The notes under the pieces were generated by a model, which was not told the origin of the DNA, did no database searches, and was given only the letters and a program-made list of their open reading frames with translations. DNA of 43,689 nt from DASPJL01 sp035628645 (GTDB taxonomy: Bacteria; Bacteroidota; Bacteroidia; Cytophagales; Cyclobacteriaceae), in assembly GCA_035628645.1 (NCBI GenBank), contig DASPJL010000180.1, forward strand, positions 1 to 43,689. The letters run 5' to 3'. Both the position numbers and the translations under genes were made by a program. Of the stretch, positions 27,699 through 35,716 are shown piece after piece. Each line of letters begins with the position of its first letter. Within the stretch, counting starts at the first letter, position 1.

Positions 27699-28922
27699 TT
27701 GGAAAACGATAAGATATTAAAACTAAAAGAATTAGAGCTTAATTCTTTACTTGAGGTCACGCAAGCTATAAATCTCAATCTTGCCGAAGATGCGCTGTAT
27801 AAAATATTCAATTTTACCTTAAGGGCAAATCTTAATATTGGTAAAGTAGCCTTGTTTGTATTTGATAATACCTGGCAGTGTAAAGTTAATTTTGGTACAA
27901 AAGAAGATTTTTGTCAAATCGGGCTCAACAAGGAAATCCTGAGAACGAAGGAAATTCTTTATGTAAAGGATAGATTCAAAAATACACCTTTTGAAGAATT
28001 TGATGTATTAATTCCAGTGATGCATAAAGACAAAATCCTCGCTCAGGTTTTTGTCGGAGATATCAAGAATCTTATCAACGGTAACTATTCGGGTGATTCT
28101 TCTGATATCACTTTTCTCCAGGCTTTAATAAACATTATCATTGTTGCCATTGAAAACAAGCGTCTTGCACGAAGGGAACTTCAACAAGAGGCCATGAGAA
28201 AAGAACTGGAAATAGCGAAAACTGTCCAAACCCTTCTCTTCCCAAAGAAGCTTCCTTATAACCACAACCTTAAAATTGCTGCCGATTATTTACCTCATCA
28301 TTCCGTCGGCGGAGATTATTATGATTTTATAGAAATCAATGAGGATGAGTTTTTGCTTTGCATTGCGGACGTATCAGGGAAAGGCGTTCCGGCAGCCATC
28401 CTTATGTCCAACTTCCAGGCAACGTTGAGAACACTGATTAGACAAAGCACCTATCTTCCGCAAGTGGTAAGGGAATTGAATCATACCATATTGCAAAATT
28501 CGAATGGAGAAAGCTTCATTACGTTCTTTATTTGCATCTATAATAAAGCCACGAACAAACTAACCTACATCAATGCCGGACATAATCCTCCAATATTAAT
28601 TGATGAGGAAAATAAGCTCAGGTATTTGGAAAAAGGCACTACCATATTGGGCGCATTTCACCCGTTGCCGTTTGTAAATGAATACTGTATCGAAAATCTG
28701 AAGAATTTCCTATTGTTCGCTTATACTGACGGATTGGTGGAAATCCCGAATGAAGAAGATGAGTTGTTTGAAAGTGAGCGATTGGCTGAATTCGTTTTTG
28801 AAAAAAAGGAACTCGACCTGAAAATCCTTCATACGCGACTAATAGATCATATAAACGAATATAAAGGATTCAGTGAACTAAAAGATGATATTACATTGAT
28901 TTCCTGCCGTTTCAATAGTTAG
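27699..28922 (+). CDS. SpoIIE/RsbU-type PP2C phosphatase with GAF-like N-terminus, TTG start
   Basis: A 407-residue serine/threonine phosphatase. Residues about 10-155 look like a GAF-type sensor domain; a short coiled coil (about 155-178) leads to the PP2C/SpoIIE domain with QTLLFPKKLP, HHSVGGDYYDF, CIADVSGKGVPAAI (metal-binding Asp), NAGHNPPIL and ELKDDITLISCRF. Such phosphatases act on anti-sigma-factor antagonists (STAS proteins) in partner-switching systems. No STAS or kinase partner is in the window. The start is a TTG at 27699, five bases after the permease stop, preceded by AAAAGG, which could serve as a weak ribosome-binding site. It is the last gene of the GT2-to-phosphatase operon. 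Confidence 0.93.
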   Translation: MENDKILKLKELELNSLLEVTQAINLNLAEDALYKIFNFTLRANLNIGKVALFVFDNTWQCKVNFGTKEDFCQIGLNKEILRTKEILYVKDRFKNTPFEEFDVLIPVMHKDKILAQVFVGDIKNLINGNYSGDSSDITFLQALINIIIVAIENKRLARRELQQEAMRKELEIAKTVQTLLFPKKLPYNHNLKIAADYLPHHSVGGDYYDFIEINEDEFLLCIADVSGKGVPAAILMSNFQATLRTLIRQSTYLPQVVRELNHTILQNSNGESFITFFICIYNKATNKLTYINAGHNPPILIDEENKLRYLEKGTTILGAFHPLPFVNEYCIENLKNFLLFAYTDGLVEIPNEEDELFESERLAEFVFEKKELDLKILHTRLIDHINEYKGFSELKDDITLISCRFNS

Positions 28923-29013
28923 TGCGATGACATCTCCCTTTCCGAAGATAATTCTCCAAAGACATACAGGATGTTATCGCTTTCATTAATCGTTTTTGTT
29001 TTGATCCTTTTTA

Positions 29014-29637
29014 ATGTATTTGCACAAAACCCCCTTTTTGTTAAAAATGCTCTATCCATCCCTTGTATGGAATCGGGAGAGAAATGGGAAAAGCCTATAC
29101 CTGACTTTTGACGATGGCCCCATACCTGAAGTGACAGAGTTCGTTTTGGAAGAGTTAAAAAAGTTTGAGGCGAAGGCTACTTTTTTTTGTGTCGGGGAAA
29201 ATATCAAAAAAAACAAAGCTGTTTTTGAAAATATAATTGCCGATGGCCACGCTGTAGGAAACCATAGTTACAATCATTTAAACGGGTTTAAAACGCCAGT
29301 TGAAATTTACCTGGAGAACATAAAAAAATGTGATTCACTATTGCCATCAAATCCTTCCGGAAAAAAGCTTTTCAGACCTCCCTACGGAAGAATAACAAGA
29401 AAACAAATACAATCTTTATCAACTGATTATAAGATCATTATGTGGGATGTATTAAGCGGGGACTTTGATAAAAACCTTTCTCCCGAAAAATGTTACCAAG
29501 CCGTAATCAAATATTCTAAACCGGGCAGCATTGTAGTTTTTCATGACAATATTAAAACTTATTCTACCCTCCGTGATGTTCTTCCTAAAGTTTTAAAACA
29601 TTTTAAAGAAGAAGGATATGGATTTATGAAAATGTGA
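29014..29637 (+). CDS. Polysaccharide deacetylase (NodB/CE4 family)
   Basis: A 207-residue enzyme that removes acetyl groups from N-acetylglucosamine-containing polymers, such as peptidoglycan or chitin-like glycans. Catalytic motifs: LTFDDGPIPEV (metal-binding Asp pair), HSYNHLNG (metal-binding His), LFRPPYGR (Arg and Pro of the active site), MWDVLSGDFD, and VVFHDN (His). It has no signal peptide, so a cytoplasmic or lipid-linked intermediate is possible. ATG at 29014 gives the family's usual N-terminus (HKTPFLLKMLYPSLVW). It is separated by 91 bases from the phosphatase gene. Confidence 0.92.
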   Translation: MYLHKTPFLLKMLYPSLVWNRERNGKSLYLTFDDGPIPEVTEFVLEELKKFEAKATFFCVGENIKKNKAVFENIIADGHAVGNHSYNHLNGFKTPVEIYLENIKKCDSLLPSNPSGKKLFRPPYGRITRKQIQSLSTDYKIIMWDVLSGDFDKNLSPEKCYQAVIKYSKPGSIVVFHDNIKTYSTLRDVLPKVLKHFKEEGYGFMKM

Positions 29638-29639
29638 GT

Positions 29640-29772
29640 AAATGACGAAGTACGAATGACAAATGACGAGAAGACGAACTAAAGATAGTTTCAAACTTTC
29701 GAAAGTACTGCTTTTAGAAATGGAGCAATTACAACATTTAAAATTAAAAATTTAAAATTTAACATTCCATAA
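29640..29772. other. Spacer with short-period intergenic repeats
   Basis: From 29641 the sequence runs ATGACGAAGTACGAATGACAAATGACGAG, a degenerate array of ATGACGA-type units, followed by a palindrome ACTTTCGAAAGT (29695-29706) and an AATTTAAAATT-type array up to 29765. Similar short arrays recur elsewhere in this window. The tatD start follows at 29773. Confidence 0.6.
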
Positions 29773-30546
29773 ATGCCTGACTACGAATTCATAGATACCC
29801 ACGCCCATATTTATTATGACGATTTGTATACTCATATCAATGATTTATTAGCGGACTGCAATGAAAATGGTATCTCAAAAATTTATATGCCTAATGTGGA
29901 TAAAGAATCCATCGACAGGATGCTTGAACTGGAAGAAAGATTTCCAGCAAAATGCATAGCCATGATGGGCTTACATCCTTGCAGTGTGAAGGAAGATTTT
30001 GAGCAACAATTAAAACTGGTGGAAGATTGGGTATCAAAAAGGCAGTTTTCAGCAATAGGTGAAATAGGAATTGATTACTATTGGACCAGGGAATTTGACA
30101 AACAACAGGAGGAAGCTTTTCATTTTCAATTAGACCTCGCCAAAAAGAACGATCTTCCTGTTGCCATTCATTCTCGAAACTCTCTTGACACCGTGATCTC
30201 TATTTTAAAAAACAGGAAGGAAAGTCGCTACAAAGGTGTACTGCATTGCTTCACCGGAACATTACCTCAGGCCAAAGAATTAATTGAAATGGGCTTATAC
30301 CTTGGAATTGGAGGCGTGGTTACTTTCAAGAATGCAGGCGTCGACAAAGTAGTTGCCGAACTTGACATGGAAAACCTGGTTTTGGAAACAGACAGTCCAT
30401 ATTTATCTCCCGTCCCCTACAGGGGAAAACCAAATTCTCCGGTTTATCTGCCAATAATTGCCCAAAAAATCGCTGAATTAAAAGGCGTTACAATAAAAGA
30501 AGTGGCTGCTACTACAACTGAAAATGCAATGAAGTTATTTGCTTAA
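29773..30546 (+). CDS. tatD: TatD family metal-dependent hydrolase (DNase)
   Basis: A 257-residue TIM-barrel hydrolase. Metal ligands in order: DTHAHI (His pair, residues 8-12), Glu in GEIGIDYYW, His in VAIHSRN, His in LHCFTG and Asp in LETDSPYLSP. TatD proteins act as 3'-5' exonucleases in DNA repair; the exact activity here is not visible. The start ATG at 29773 gives the typical N-terminus. It is followed after a 69-bp gap by the asparaginase gene, in the same direction, possibly in one transcript. Confidence 0.95.
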   Translation: MPDYEFIDTHAHIYYDDLYTHINDLLADCNENGISKIYMPNVDKESIDRMLELEERFPAKCIAMMGLHPCSVKEDFEQQLKLVEDWVSKRQFSAIGEIGIDYYWTREFDKQQEEAFHFQLDLAKKNDLPVAIHSRNSLDTVISILKNRKESRYKGVLHCFTGTLPQAKELIEMGLYLGIGGVVTFKNAGVDKVVAELDMENLVLETDSPYLSPVPYRGKPNSPVYLPIIAQKIAELKGVTIKEVAATTTENAMKLFA

Positions 30547-30615
30547 TTTCCTATTTTAGACCTTCCTGTTTACCTTAGCCCTTTATTAGTATTGCATTTT
30601 AAAGAAAGGAAAACT

Positions 30616-31686
30616 ATGAATTACCGAATTGTAAACATTAATCCGGTAAATGCCGAGGCTAATAAGGCTTCTCTCCTGATTATTTATACTGGGGGTACGA
30701 TTGGAATGATCGACGACAATTCTGGCACCCTTGTATCCTTTAATTTCAGGCAGATCAAAGAAAAAATTCCTTCCTTAAAAACCTCAGATCTGAAACTGAC
30801 CGTTATCTCCTTTCCAATACCTATAGATTCTTCGGATGTGAGGATTGAGCATTGGAGAGCGATCGGGTATATAATTAATGAAAATTACAAGCAGTATGAT
30901 GGCTTTGTGGTTTTACATGGTACAGATACTATGGCCTACAGTGCATCGGCGTTAAGCTTTATGCTGGAAGGACTCAACAAACCTGTAATTTTTACCGGAG
31001 CTCAGCTTCCAATCGGAGCGCCAAGGTCAGATGCCAGAAGGAATTTGATAACCACCATTGAAATTGCTTCTGCAAAAGGAGATGACGGAAAACCTCTGAT
31101 TAATGAAGTTTGTATATATTTTGGAAATGTACTCTTAAGAGGAAATAGATCCAAAAAAGTAGAAAGTGTCCATTTCGATGCATTTGAATCTGCCAACTAT
31201 CCACCTTTAGCCCAGGCTGGAGTTATGATCGACTACAATAAACTGGCAATGGCGCCTTTTTCACCTGGAAAGAAATTAAAGTTTCATAACAAGCTCGACA
31301 ATAATGTGGCCATCCTAAAAGTATTTCCCGGTCTAAATAGAAATATGGTGGAAAGCATAGTAAATACACCCAATTTGCGGGGATTGGTTTTGGAGACCTT
31401 TGGCTCAGGGAATGCAACTTCCGCGGACTGGTTTATTTCATGCCTGCAAAATGCCATTAACCGGGGAATCGTTATTTACAATATTACGCAGTGCCTGAGC
31501 GGTAGGGTGATCATGGGAAAATATGAAACCAGTAAAGGCCTTAAAGAAATTGGGGTATTAAGCGGTAATGACATTACGACTGAAGCTGCCATTACCAAAA
31601 TGATGTATGTACTGGGAAAGGAAACTTCCATAGAAAAAATAAGGAAAGCACTGATAACTCCTCTGGCTGGAGAAATGAGCGAATAG
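30616..31686 (+). CDS. ansA: Type I (cytoplasmic) asparaginase
   Basis: A 356-residue L-asparaginase that hydrolyses asparagine to aspartate and ammonia. The first catalytic Thr is in IYTGGTIGMI and the second in VLHGTDTMAYSASAL, both diagnostic. No signal peptide is present, so it is the low-affinity cytoplasmic type. The ATG at 30616 is chosen over the TTG at 30592 because AAAGGAAAA immediately precedes it and the first residues (MNYRIVNINPVN) fit the family. The C-terminal half (NITQCLSGRVIMGKYETSKGL) contains the family's second domain. Confidence 0.94.
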   Translation: MNYRIVNINPVNAEANKASLLIIYTGGTIGMIDDNSGTLVSFNFRQIKEKIPSLKTSDLKLTVISFPIPIDSSDVRIEHWRAIGYIINENYKQYDGFVVLHGTDTMAYSASALSFMLEGLNKPVIFTGAQLPIGAPRSDARRNLITTIEIASAKGDDGKPLINEVCIYFGNVLLRGNRSKKVESVHFDAFESANYPPLAQAGVMIDYNKLAMAPFSPGKKLKFHNKLDNNVAILKVFPGLNRNMVESIVNTPNLRGLVLETFGSGNATSADWFISCLQNAINRGIVIYNITQCLSGRVIMGKYETSKGLKEIGVLSGNDITTEAAITKMMYVLGKETSIEKIRKALITPLAGEMSE

Positions 31687-31977
31687 CTTATTGAAATGTT
31701 AAATGGAGAATGTTAAATGTTGAATTAAGGCATTTAGCTAAGGCTTTTCAAATTTTTATGGCCACCTTTTGGAGGGTTTAAAACCCCTCCAAAAGTTAGT
31801 AAAAGAGTATTACAGTGTTTTTTGAATATTTCTGTAATGCCTGATGGAAAGCATATTCTGTATCCAAATGACAAAACATTTAAAATTTAACACCTAATTT
31901 TTGTTTCCTTACTTTTTTCTTAATTTCTTTGCACCCGGTTTAACCTAAGGATATTCTTCTTTGTTAAACAATTATCA
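31687..31977. other. Spacer before tRNA-Ser with palindrome and short repeats
   Basis: Directly after ansA, ATGTTAAATG recurs twice in tandem (about 31695-31721). A 30-bp palindrome, CTTTTGGAGG...CCTCCAAAAG (31766-31795), resembles the hairpin at 41971-42000. Further on is TTTAAAATTTAACAC (31879-31893) and then the tRNA promoter. No coding frame is credible here. Confidence 0.65.
31900..31931 (+). promoter_or_regulatory. Probable promoter of tRNA-Ser
   Basis: TTTG (31900-31903), 20 bases, then TTTCTTTG (31924-31931), one base from TAnnTTTG. It lies about 47 bases upstream of the tRNA, consistent with a short leader. Confidence 0.5.
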
Positions 31978-32065
31978 GGAGAGGTGTCCGAGTGGTTGAA
32001 GGAGCACGCCTGGAAAGTGTGTATACCTCTAAAGGGTATCGCGGGTTCGAATCCCGCCCTCTCCG
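31978..32065 (+). tRNA. tRNA-Ser (anticodon GGA)
   Basis: An 88-base class II tRNA. The acceptor arm GGAGAGG pairs with CCTCTCC, discriminator base G at 32065; the anticodon loop CTGGAAA gives GGA at 32012-32014, between stems CACGC and GTGTG; a long variable arm (TATACCTCTAAAGGGTATC) and the T-arm GCGGGTTCGAATCCCGC are clear. The CCA end is not encoded. It reads serine codons UCC and UCU. It is not duplicated at its 3' end elsewhere in the window, so no integrated element is indicated. Confidence 0.97.
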
Positions 32066-32066
32066 C

Positions 32067-32099
32067 AAAAAGGGACTTCATTAAAGAGTCCCTTTTTTT
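32067..32099 (+). terminator. Intrinsic terminator of tRNA-Ser
   Basis: AAAAAGGGACT (32067-32077) and AGTCCCTTTTT (32087-32097) form a hairpin followed by a T run directly after the tRNA end. Confidence 0.9.
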
Positions 32100-32205
32100 C
32101 TATCTCAACCATTTTTTACTCTGGATGGATGTATGTCTTTGACTTGCAAAAAACAAAAGGATTGGCAAAATCCGCTTCATTAGTCCTTGTTAAAAGTTAT
32201 TTACT

Positions 32206-32844
32206 ATGACTACAAGAACTAAAGCGCTTGCCTTATTCCCCATAAAGAAATTACATTATTTTTCAGGCATAACCCTTGCTGTTTTCATCACCTTTCATTT
32301 GATCAATCATCTTGCTTCCCTCATGGGATCTGCCACTCACATAGAGTGGATGGAATTATTCAGGAAGGTTTACCGCCATCCCATCATCGAAACGTTATTA
32401 ACGGCTGCTGTGGTTTTTCAGATAGCTACAGGTGTGAAATTACTTTCTAAAAAAAAGGAAAGAATAAAGGCCGAAAAGATACAAATATATTCAGGACTCT
32501 ATTTATCATTTTTCCTTTTGGCACACGTATCGGCGGTGTTTGCAGGAAGATACCTTGAGCATCTTGATACTAATTTTTATTTTGCCGGAGTAGGGCTCAA
32601 TTACTATCCGTCCGTTTTCTTTTTTATACCCTATTATTTCCTGGCTGTGTCGGCCATATTTTTGCACATTGCCAGCTTGCATTATTTAAAAACCAAATCG
32701 GTGTGGACTTCATACGTTATAGCAACTATAGGCATAATAACTTCAGTTCTGATTATTATTGGTTTCACAAATGAATTTCAATGGCTTGAAGTGCCTGTAG
32801 AGTATCAACATTTTATAGAAAAATATTTTGGAAAAGGCCATTGA
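32206..32844 (+). CDS. Membrane protein resembling SdhC-type cytochrome b
   Basis: A 212-residue integral membrane protein with about five hydrophobic segments (about 20-45, 60-80, 92-112, 130-156, 168-188). Conserved-looking His residues sit in or near membrane segments: His17 in KKLHYFSG, His31/His35 in ITFHLINHL, a His in LLAHVSAVFAGR and two in FLHIASLHYL. This pattern resembles the heme-b-binding succinate dehydrogenase/fumarate reductase cytochrome b subunit, but no SdhA/SdhB or other respiratory partner is nearby. It is therefore best called SdhC-like, with heme binding inferred. It stands alone after the tRNA, without an obvious promoter. Confidence 0.65.
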   Translation: MTTRTKALALFPIKKLHYFSGITLAVFITFHLINHLASLMGSATHIEWMELFRKVYRHPIIETLLTAAVVFQIATGVKLLSKKKERIKAEKIQIYSGLYLSFFLLAHVSAVFAGRYLEHLDTNFYFAGVGLNYYPSVFFFIPYYFLAVSAIFLHIASLHYLKTKSVWTSYVIATIGIITSVLIIIGFTNEFQWLEVPVEYQHFIEKYFGKGH

Positions 32845-32880
32845 AAGGTTTTAGTGCAAAGGACTTCGCAAGATTCGGGT

Positions 32881-32910
32881 TTTGAAGCCGAAGGAAGGTC
32901 AATAACTTTG
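32881..32910 (+). promoter_or_regulatory. Strong Bacteroidota promoter for the AraC-MGMT gene
   Basis: TTTG (32881-32884), 18 bases, then TAACTTTG (32903-32910), a perfect TAnnTTTG. The predicted transcription start (about 32917) leaves about 14 bases of leader before the ATG at 32931. It also rules out the GTG at 32910, which lies inside the -7 element. Confidence 0.75.
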
Positions 32911-32930
32911 TGTTACAAAACGCTAAGATC

Positions 32931-33785
32931 ATGGAAACTCAAAAGGAGATTAACTATAAAAGGATTGCAGACTCGATTGATTTTTTCAAACAAAATTTCA
33001 AATCGCAACCAAGCCTTGAAGATGCAGCAGAACATGTGAATTTAAGCCCGTTTCATTTTCAAAGAATGTTCCAGGAATGGGCAGGCGTTACTCCAAAGCA
33101 GTTTTTGCAATACCTGAGTGTGGAGCATGCGAAGGAAATTCTAAAGAATTCCGGAGCAACACTTTTTGACACCGCTTTTGAAACAGGATTATCAGGTACA
33201 GGAAGGTTGCACGACCTTTTTATTAAGGTGGAAGGGATGACGCCCGGCGAATATAAAAACGGAGGAGAATTACTTAACATCAACTATAGCTTTGCAGAAA
33301 GCCCTTTTGGTCACATCATTGTAGCCTCTACACAAAAAGGAATCTGTCACATGGCCTTTGCTGATGAAGGAAGGGAAAAAGCATTTGAACAGCTACGATC
33401 AATTTTTCCTAATGCCAGATACAGCCAAAGTGTAGACAATATACAGCAAAACGCTTTATTTATTTTCGGTCTGGATTGGAGTAAGCAAAAGGAAATTAAA
33501 CTTCATTTAAAAGGTACAGCCTTTCAGATCAAAGTGTGGCAAGCCCTTCTGGAAGTGCCGGCGGGCAAAATGACTACCTATTCTAACCTTGCACTGAAGG
33601 CGGGACATGAAGGGGCTTCGAGAGCAGTGGGCACTGCCGTTGGAAATAATCCTGTCGCATTTCTGATTCCTTGCCACAGGGTCATCAAATCTACCGGAGA
33701 AATTGGCCAATACCACTGGGGAAGTACACGTAAAACTGCAATTATAGGATGGGAAGCATCCCGAGCTTCTTTAATCAGTAGATAG
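32931..33785 (+). CDS. AraC-type / O6-methylguanine-DNA methyltransferase fusion (Ada-like)
   Basis: A 284-residue two-domain protein. The N-terminal half is an AraC-type helix-turn-helix DNA-binding domain (about 5-105: LEDAAEHVNLSPFHFQRMFQ, then FDTAFETGLSGTGRLHDLF). The C-terminal half is the methyltransferase with the acceptor Cys248 in IPCHRVIK, preceded by GTAFQIKVWQALLEVPAGK and followed by GEIGQYHWG. The zinc/Cys N-terminal sensor domain of E. coli Ada is absent, so activation by phosphotriester repair is unlikely. It repairs O6-methylguanine by irreversible transfer to Cys and may regulate its operon. The strong promoter at 32881 sets the start at 32931. It is followed by a 2OG oxygenase gene after 41 bases. 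Confidence 0.93.
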   Translation: METQKEINYKRIADSIDFFKQNFKSQPSLEDAAEHVNLSPFHFQRMFQEWAGVTPKQFLQYLSVEHAKEILKNSGATLFDTAFETGLSGTGRLHDLFIKVEGMTPGEYKNGGELLNINYSFAESPFGHIIVASTQKGICHMAFADEGREKAFEQLRSIFPNARYSQSVDNIQQNALFIFGLDWSKQKEIKLHLKGTAFQIKVWQALLEVPAGKMTTYSNLALKAGHEGASRAVGTAVGNNPVAFLIPCHRVIKSTGEIGQYHWGSTRKTAIIGWEASRASLISR

Positions 33786-33826
33786 CTTGAGTATGCACTA
33801 ATTAAATTACTGATAATCTAAGTATT

Positions 33827-34540
33827 ATGAAAAACATAATTCAACGACTGGAATCCAGAAGTTGGGATAACCTTCTGAAGGACCTTCGCCAAAACGGTTA
33901 TGTATTAGCAACAAATATTCTCACGAAAGAGGAATGTAAAGATTTAATAGAAGCATATAATGACGACAATTTCTACAGAAAAACCATCAATATGGAGCGC
34001 TATCGTTTTGGAAAAGGGGAATATAAATACTTTGACTATCCTTTGCCTCAGCTTGTTACTAACATCCGTGAGTATGTCTATGCAAAAATTGTCCCGGTGG
34101 CAAATACCTGGATGAATGCGTTGAATATCAACGCAAATTTCCCATTAAAACACAGCGAGATGAAAAAACTTTGTCATGACCACGGGCAAAGTAAACCCAC
34201 CGTTTTGATCCTAAAATATGGGAAAGGCGGATTCAATACACTTCACCAGGATCTTTATGGAGAAATTTATTTCCCGATACAATTGGTACTTTTCCTTAAT
34301 GAAGAGGGTGAAGATTATACTGGAGGTGAATTTGTGTTAACAGAGCAAATTCCACGCGCGCAGTCAAAAGCAAACGTCCTGCGTCCAAAGCGGGGCGATA
34401 TGTTGCTGTTCACCACAAATTTTCGCCCGGTAAAAGGAACAAGAGGATATTACAGGGTCAATATGAAACACGGCGTAAGCCCCTTGCACAGCGGGAAAAG
34501 ACATACATTAGGAATAATCTTCCATGACGCGAAATCTTAA
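33827..34540 (+). CDS. 2OG-Fe(II) oxygenase, probable nucleic-acid repair
   Basis: A 237-residue dioxygenase. The iron ligands are visible: His140 and Asp142 in LHQDLYGE and His215 in MKHGVS, with Arg225 of GKRHTLGIIFHDA as the likely 2-oxoglutarate-binding residue. It fits the family of bacterial 2OG oxygenases predicted to act on damaged nucleic acids, which is known from comparative genomics more than from biochemistry. Direct placement after the Ada-like gene, in the same direction with a 41-base gap and no terminator between, strongly suggests a two-gene alkylation-damage operon. It is not classical AlkB (its HxD context differs). The exact substrate is unknown. Confidence 0.87.
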   Translation: MKNIIQRLESRSWDNLLKDLRQNGYVLATNILTKEECKDLIEAYNDDNFYRKTINMERYRFGKGEYKYFDYPLPQLVTNIREYVYAKIVPVANTWMNALNINANFPLKHSEMKKLCHDHGQSKPTVLILKYGKGGFNTLHQDLYGEIYFPIQLVLFLNEEGEDYTGGEFVLTEQIPRAQSKANVLRPKRGDMLLFTTNFRPVKGTRGYYRVNMKHGVSPLHSGKRHTLGIIFHDAKS

Positions 34541-34545
34541 TAAAA

Positions 34546-34585
34546 GGCAGGAGAAATGTCATTATTTATTTCCTCTCTTTTTATA
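34546..34585 (+). terminator. Weak possible terminator after the oxygenase gene
   Basis: ATAAAAGGCAGGAGAAAT and ATTTCCTCTCTTTTTAT form an imperfect hairpin with a T-rich end, six bases after the oxygenase stop codon. Confidence 0.35.
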
Positions 34586-34660
34586 AAAAATTTCCGAAAT
34601 AAATAGGTATAGAGGTCAGATTCATTGTATTACATAAAACCTTTAATCAAACCCCTATTT

Positions 34661-35716
34661 ATGAAATACTTTAAAACCCCTTACACTTTTTTTATTTTTT
34701 TATCTTTTTTCACTTGCTCAAGCCTTTTCTGCCTTTCACAATCCAATGATTCAAATGAGGAACAGCTAAATCCTTCTTTCGTGCAGCAAACGTCAGATGC
34801 AGACCGGTTAATTATTGAACATAAGTATGAGAAGGCCCTGACGATACTCGATTCACTTTCAATAATCTCTCCTGAGAATTTAATTCTTAAAGAGAGATCA
34901 GGGCTTTGTTATTACCGGTTAGGCATGTTATCACGAGCAAAAGATGTCTATAAAGAAATACTTAAAACTGATACTGCACATTCGGTTGCACTTAATCAGC
35001 TTGGTCAGATTTGTATTAAAGAAGGGAATTTGATGGAATCAATCCAATACTATAATCGTCTTACCCGGATTGACTCCACCAACAGTTATTATTTTAAGCA
35101 GTTGGGACAAATTCAAAGTAAAGCGGGAAGTATTTTGGGAGCCATAAGCATGTATTCAAAAACGTTGACATTGAATCCCAGGGACATTGAAGTATATGCC
35201 TCGCTCGCTGAACTTTTAATAGAAACAGAAATAATGGAAATAGCAGACAGTATAATAGGTATGGGCTTACAAGTGGACTCAACCAATTATAATTTGAAAA
35301 TGCTGCAGGCAAAATCAGCTTTTCAACAAAATCGTTTCGAGGAAGTCACCGAAGTGATCGAAGGTATTTTGCATGAAAAAGACACAATACCAATTTTTGC
35401 CAATCTTCTCGGCTCAAGTTATTATAGATTGAAAGAATACAAAAAGGTGATTCCCTGCATGCAACTTCTCCTTAAATCAGATTACGACCAGGACTGGATT
35501 TATTTCTACCTGGGGATTGCTTATCGGGAAACTGGCAATGAGGAACTATCTACCCATCATCTTAAACTTGCTGTACAAAAAGGAATTTCTAAAAACATAG
35601 ATTCCTATTATACCCAACTTGGCATTAGTTATGACAAAGCGAACGATTACTCAAATGCTATACTTTTAAGAAAGCTTATGAGTATGAACAAAACGAACTC
35701 CTGTTGTATAGAATAG
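34661..35716 (+). CDS. TPR-repeat protein, frameshifted near its C-terminus
   Basis: 351 residues as read; ATG at 34661 gives a signal peptide (MKYFKTPYTFFIFLSFF, ending CLSQS), so it is exported. Six to seven tetratricopeptide-type repeats follow, such as ALNQLGQICIKEGNLMESIQYY, YASLAELLIETEIME and WIYFYLGIAYRETGNEELS. The frame ends abruptly at 35716 after an aberrant tail (LLRKLMSMNKTNSCCIE). The sequence in the neighbouring frame (35668-35910) continues a normal TPR helix (FKKAYEYEQNELLLYRIATA). A single extra T in the run at 35664-35667 would restore a 416-residue protein. TPR proteins are interaction scaffolds; no partner is visible. Confidence 0.85.
   Translation: MKYFKTPYTFFIFLSFFTCSSLFCLSQSNDSNEEQLNPSFVQQTSDADRLIIEHKYEKALTILDSLSIISPENLILKERSGLCYYRLGMLSRAKDVYKEILKTDTAHSVALNQLGQICIKEGNLMESIQYYNRLTRIDSTNSYYFKQLGQIQSKAGSILGAISMYSKTLTLNPRDIEVYASLAELLIETEIMEIADSIIGMGLQVDSTNYNLKMLQAKSAFQQNRFEEVTEVIEGILHEKDTIPIFANLLGSSYYRLKEYKKVIPCMQLLLKSDYDQDWIYFYLGIAYRETGNEELSTHHLKLAVQKGISKNIDSYYTQLGISYDKANDYSNAILLRKLMSMNKTNSCCIE

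Noticed and set aside
28971..29110. An ORF with a signal-peptide-like start overlapping the polysaccharide deacetylase N-terminus
   Set aside because: It ends in frame after 46 codons, and the deacetylase frame already has the family's normal N-terminus, so no frameshift or extra gene is needed.
31978..32065. tRNA-Ser as the attachment site of an integrated element
   Set aside because: No integrase gene and no duplicate of the tRNA 3' end in the window.
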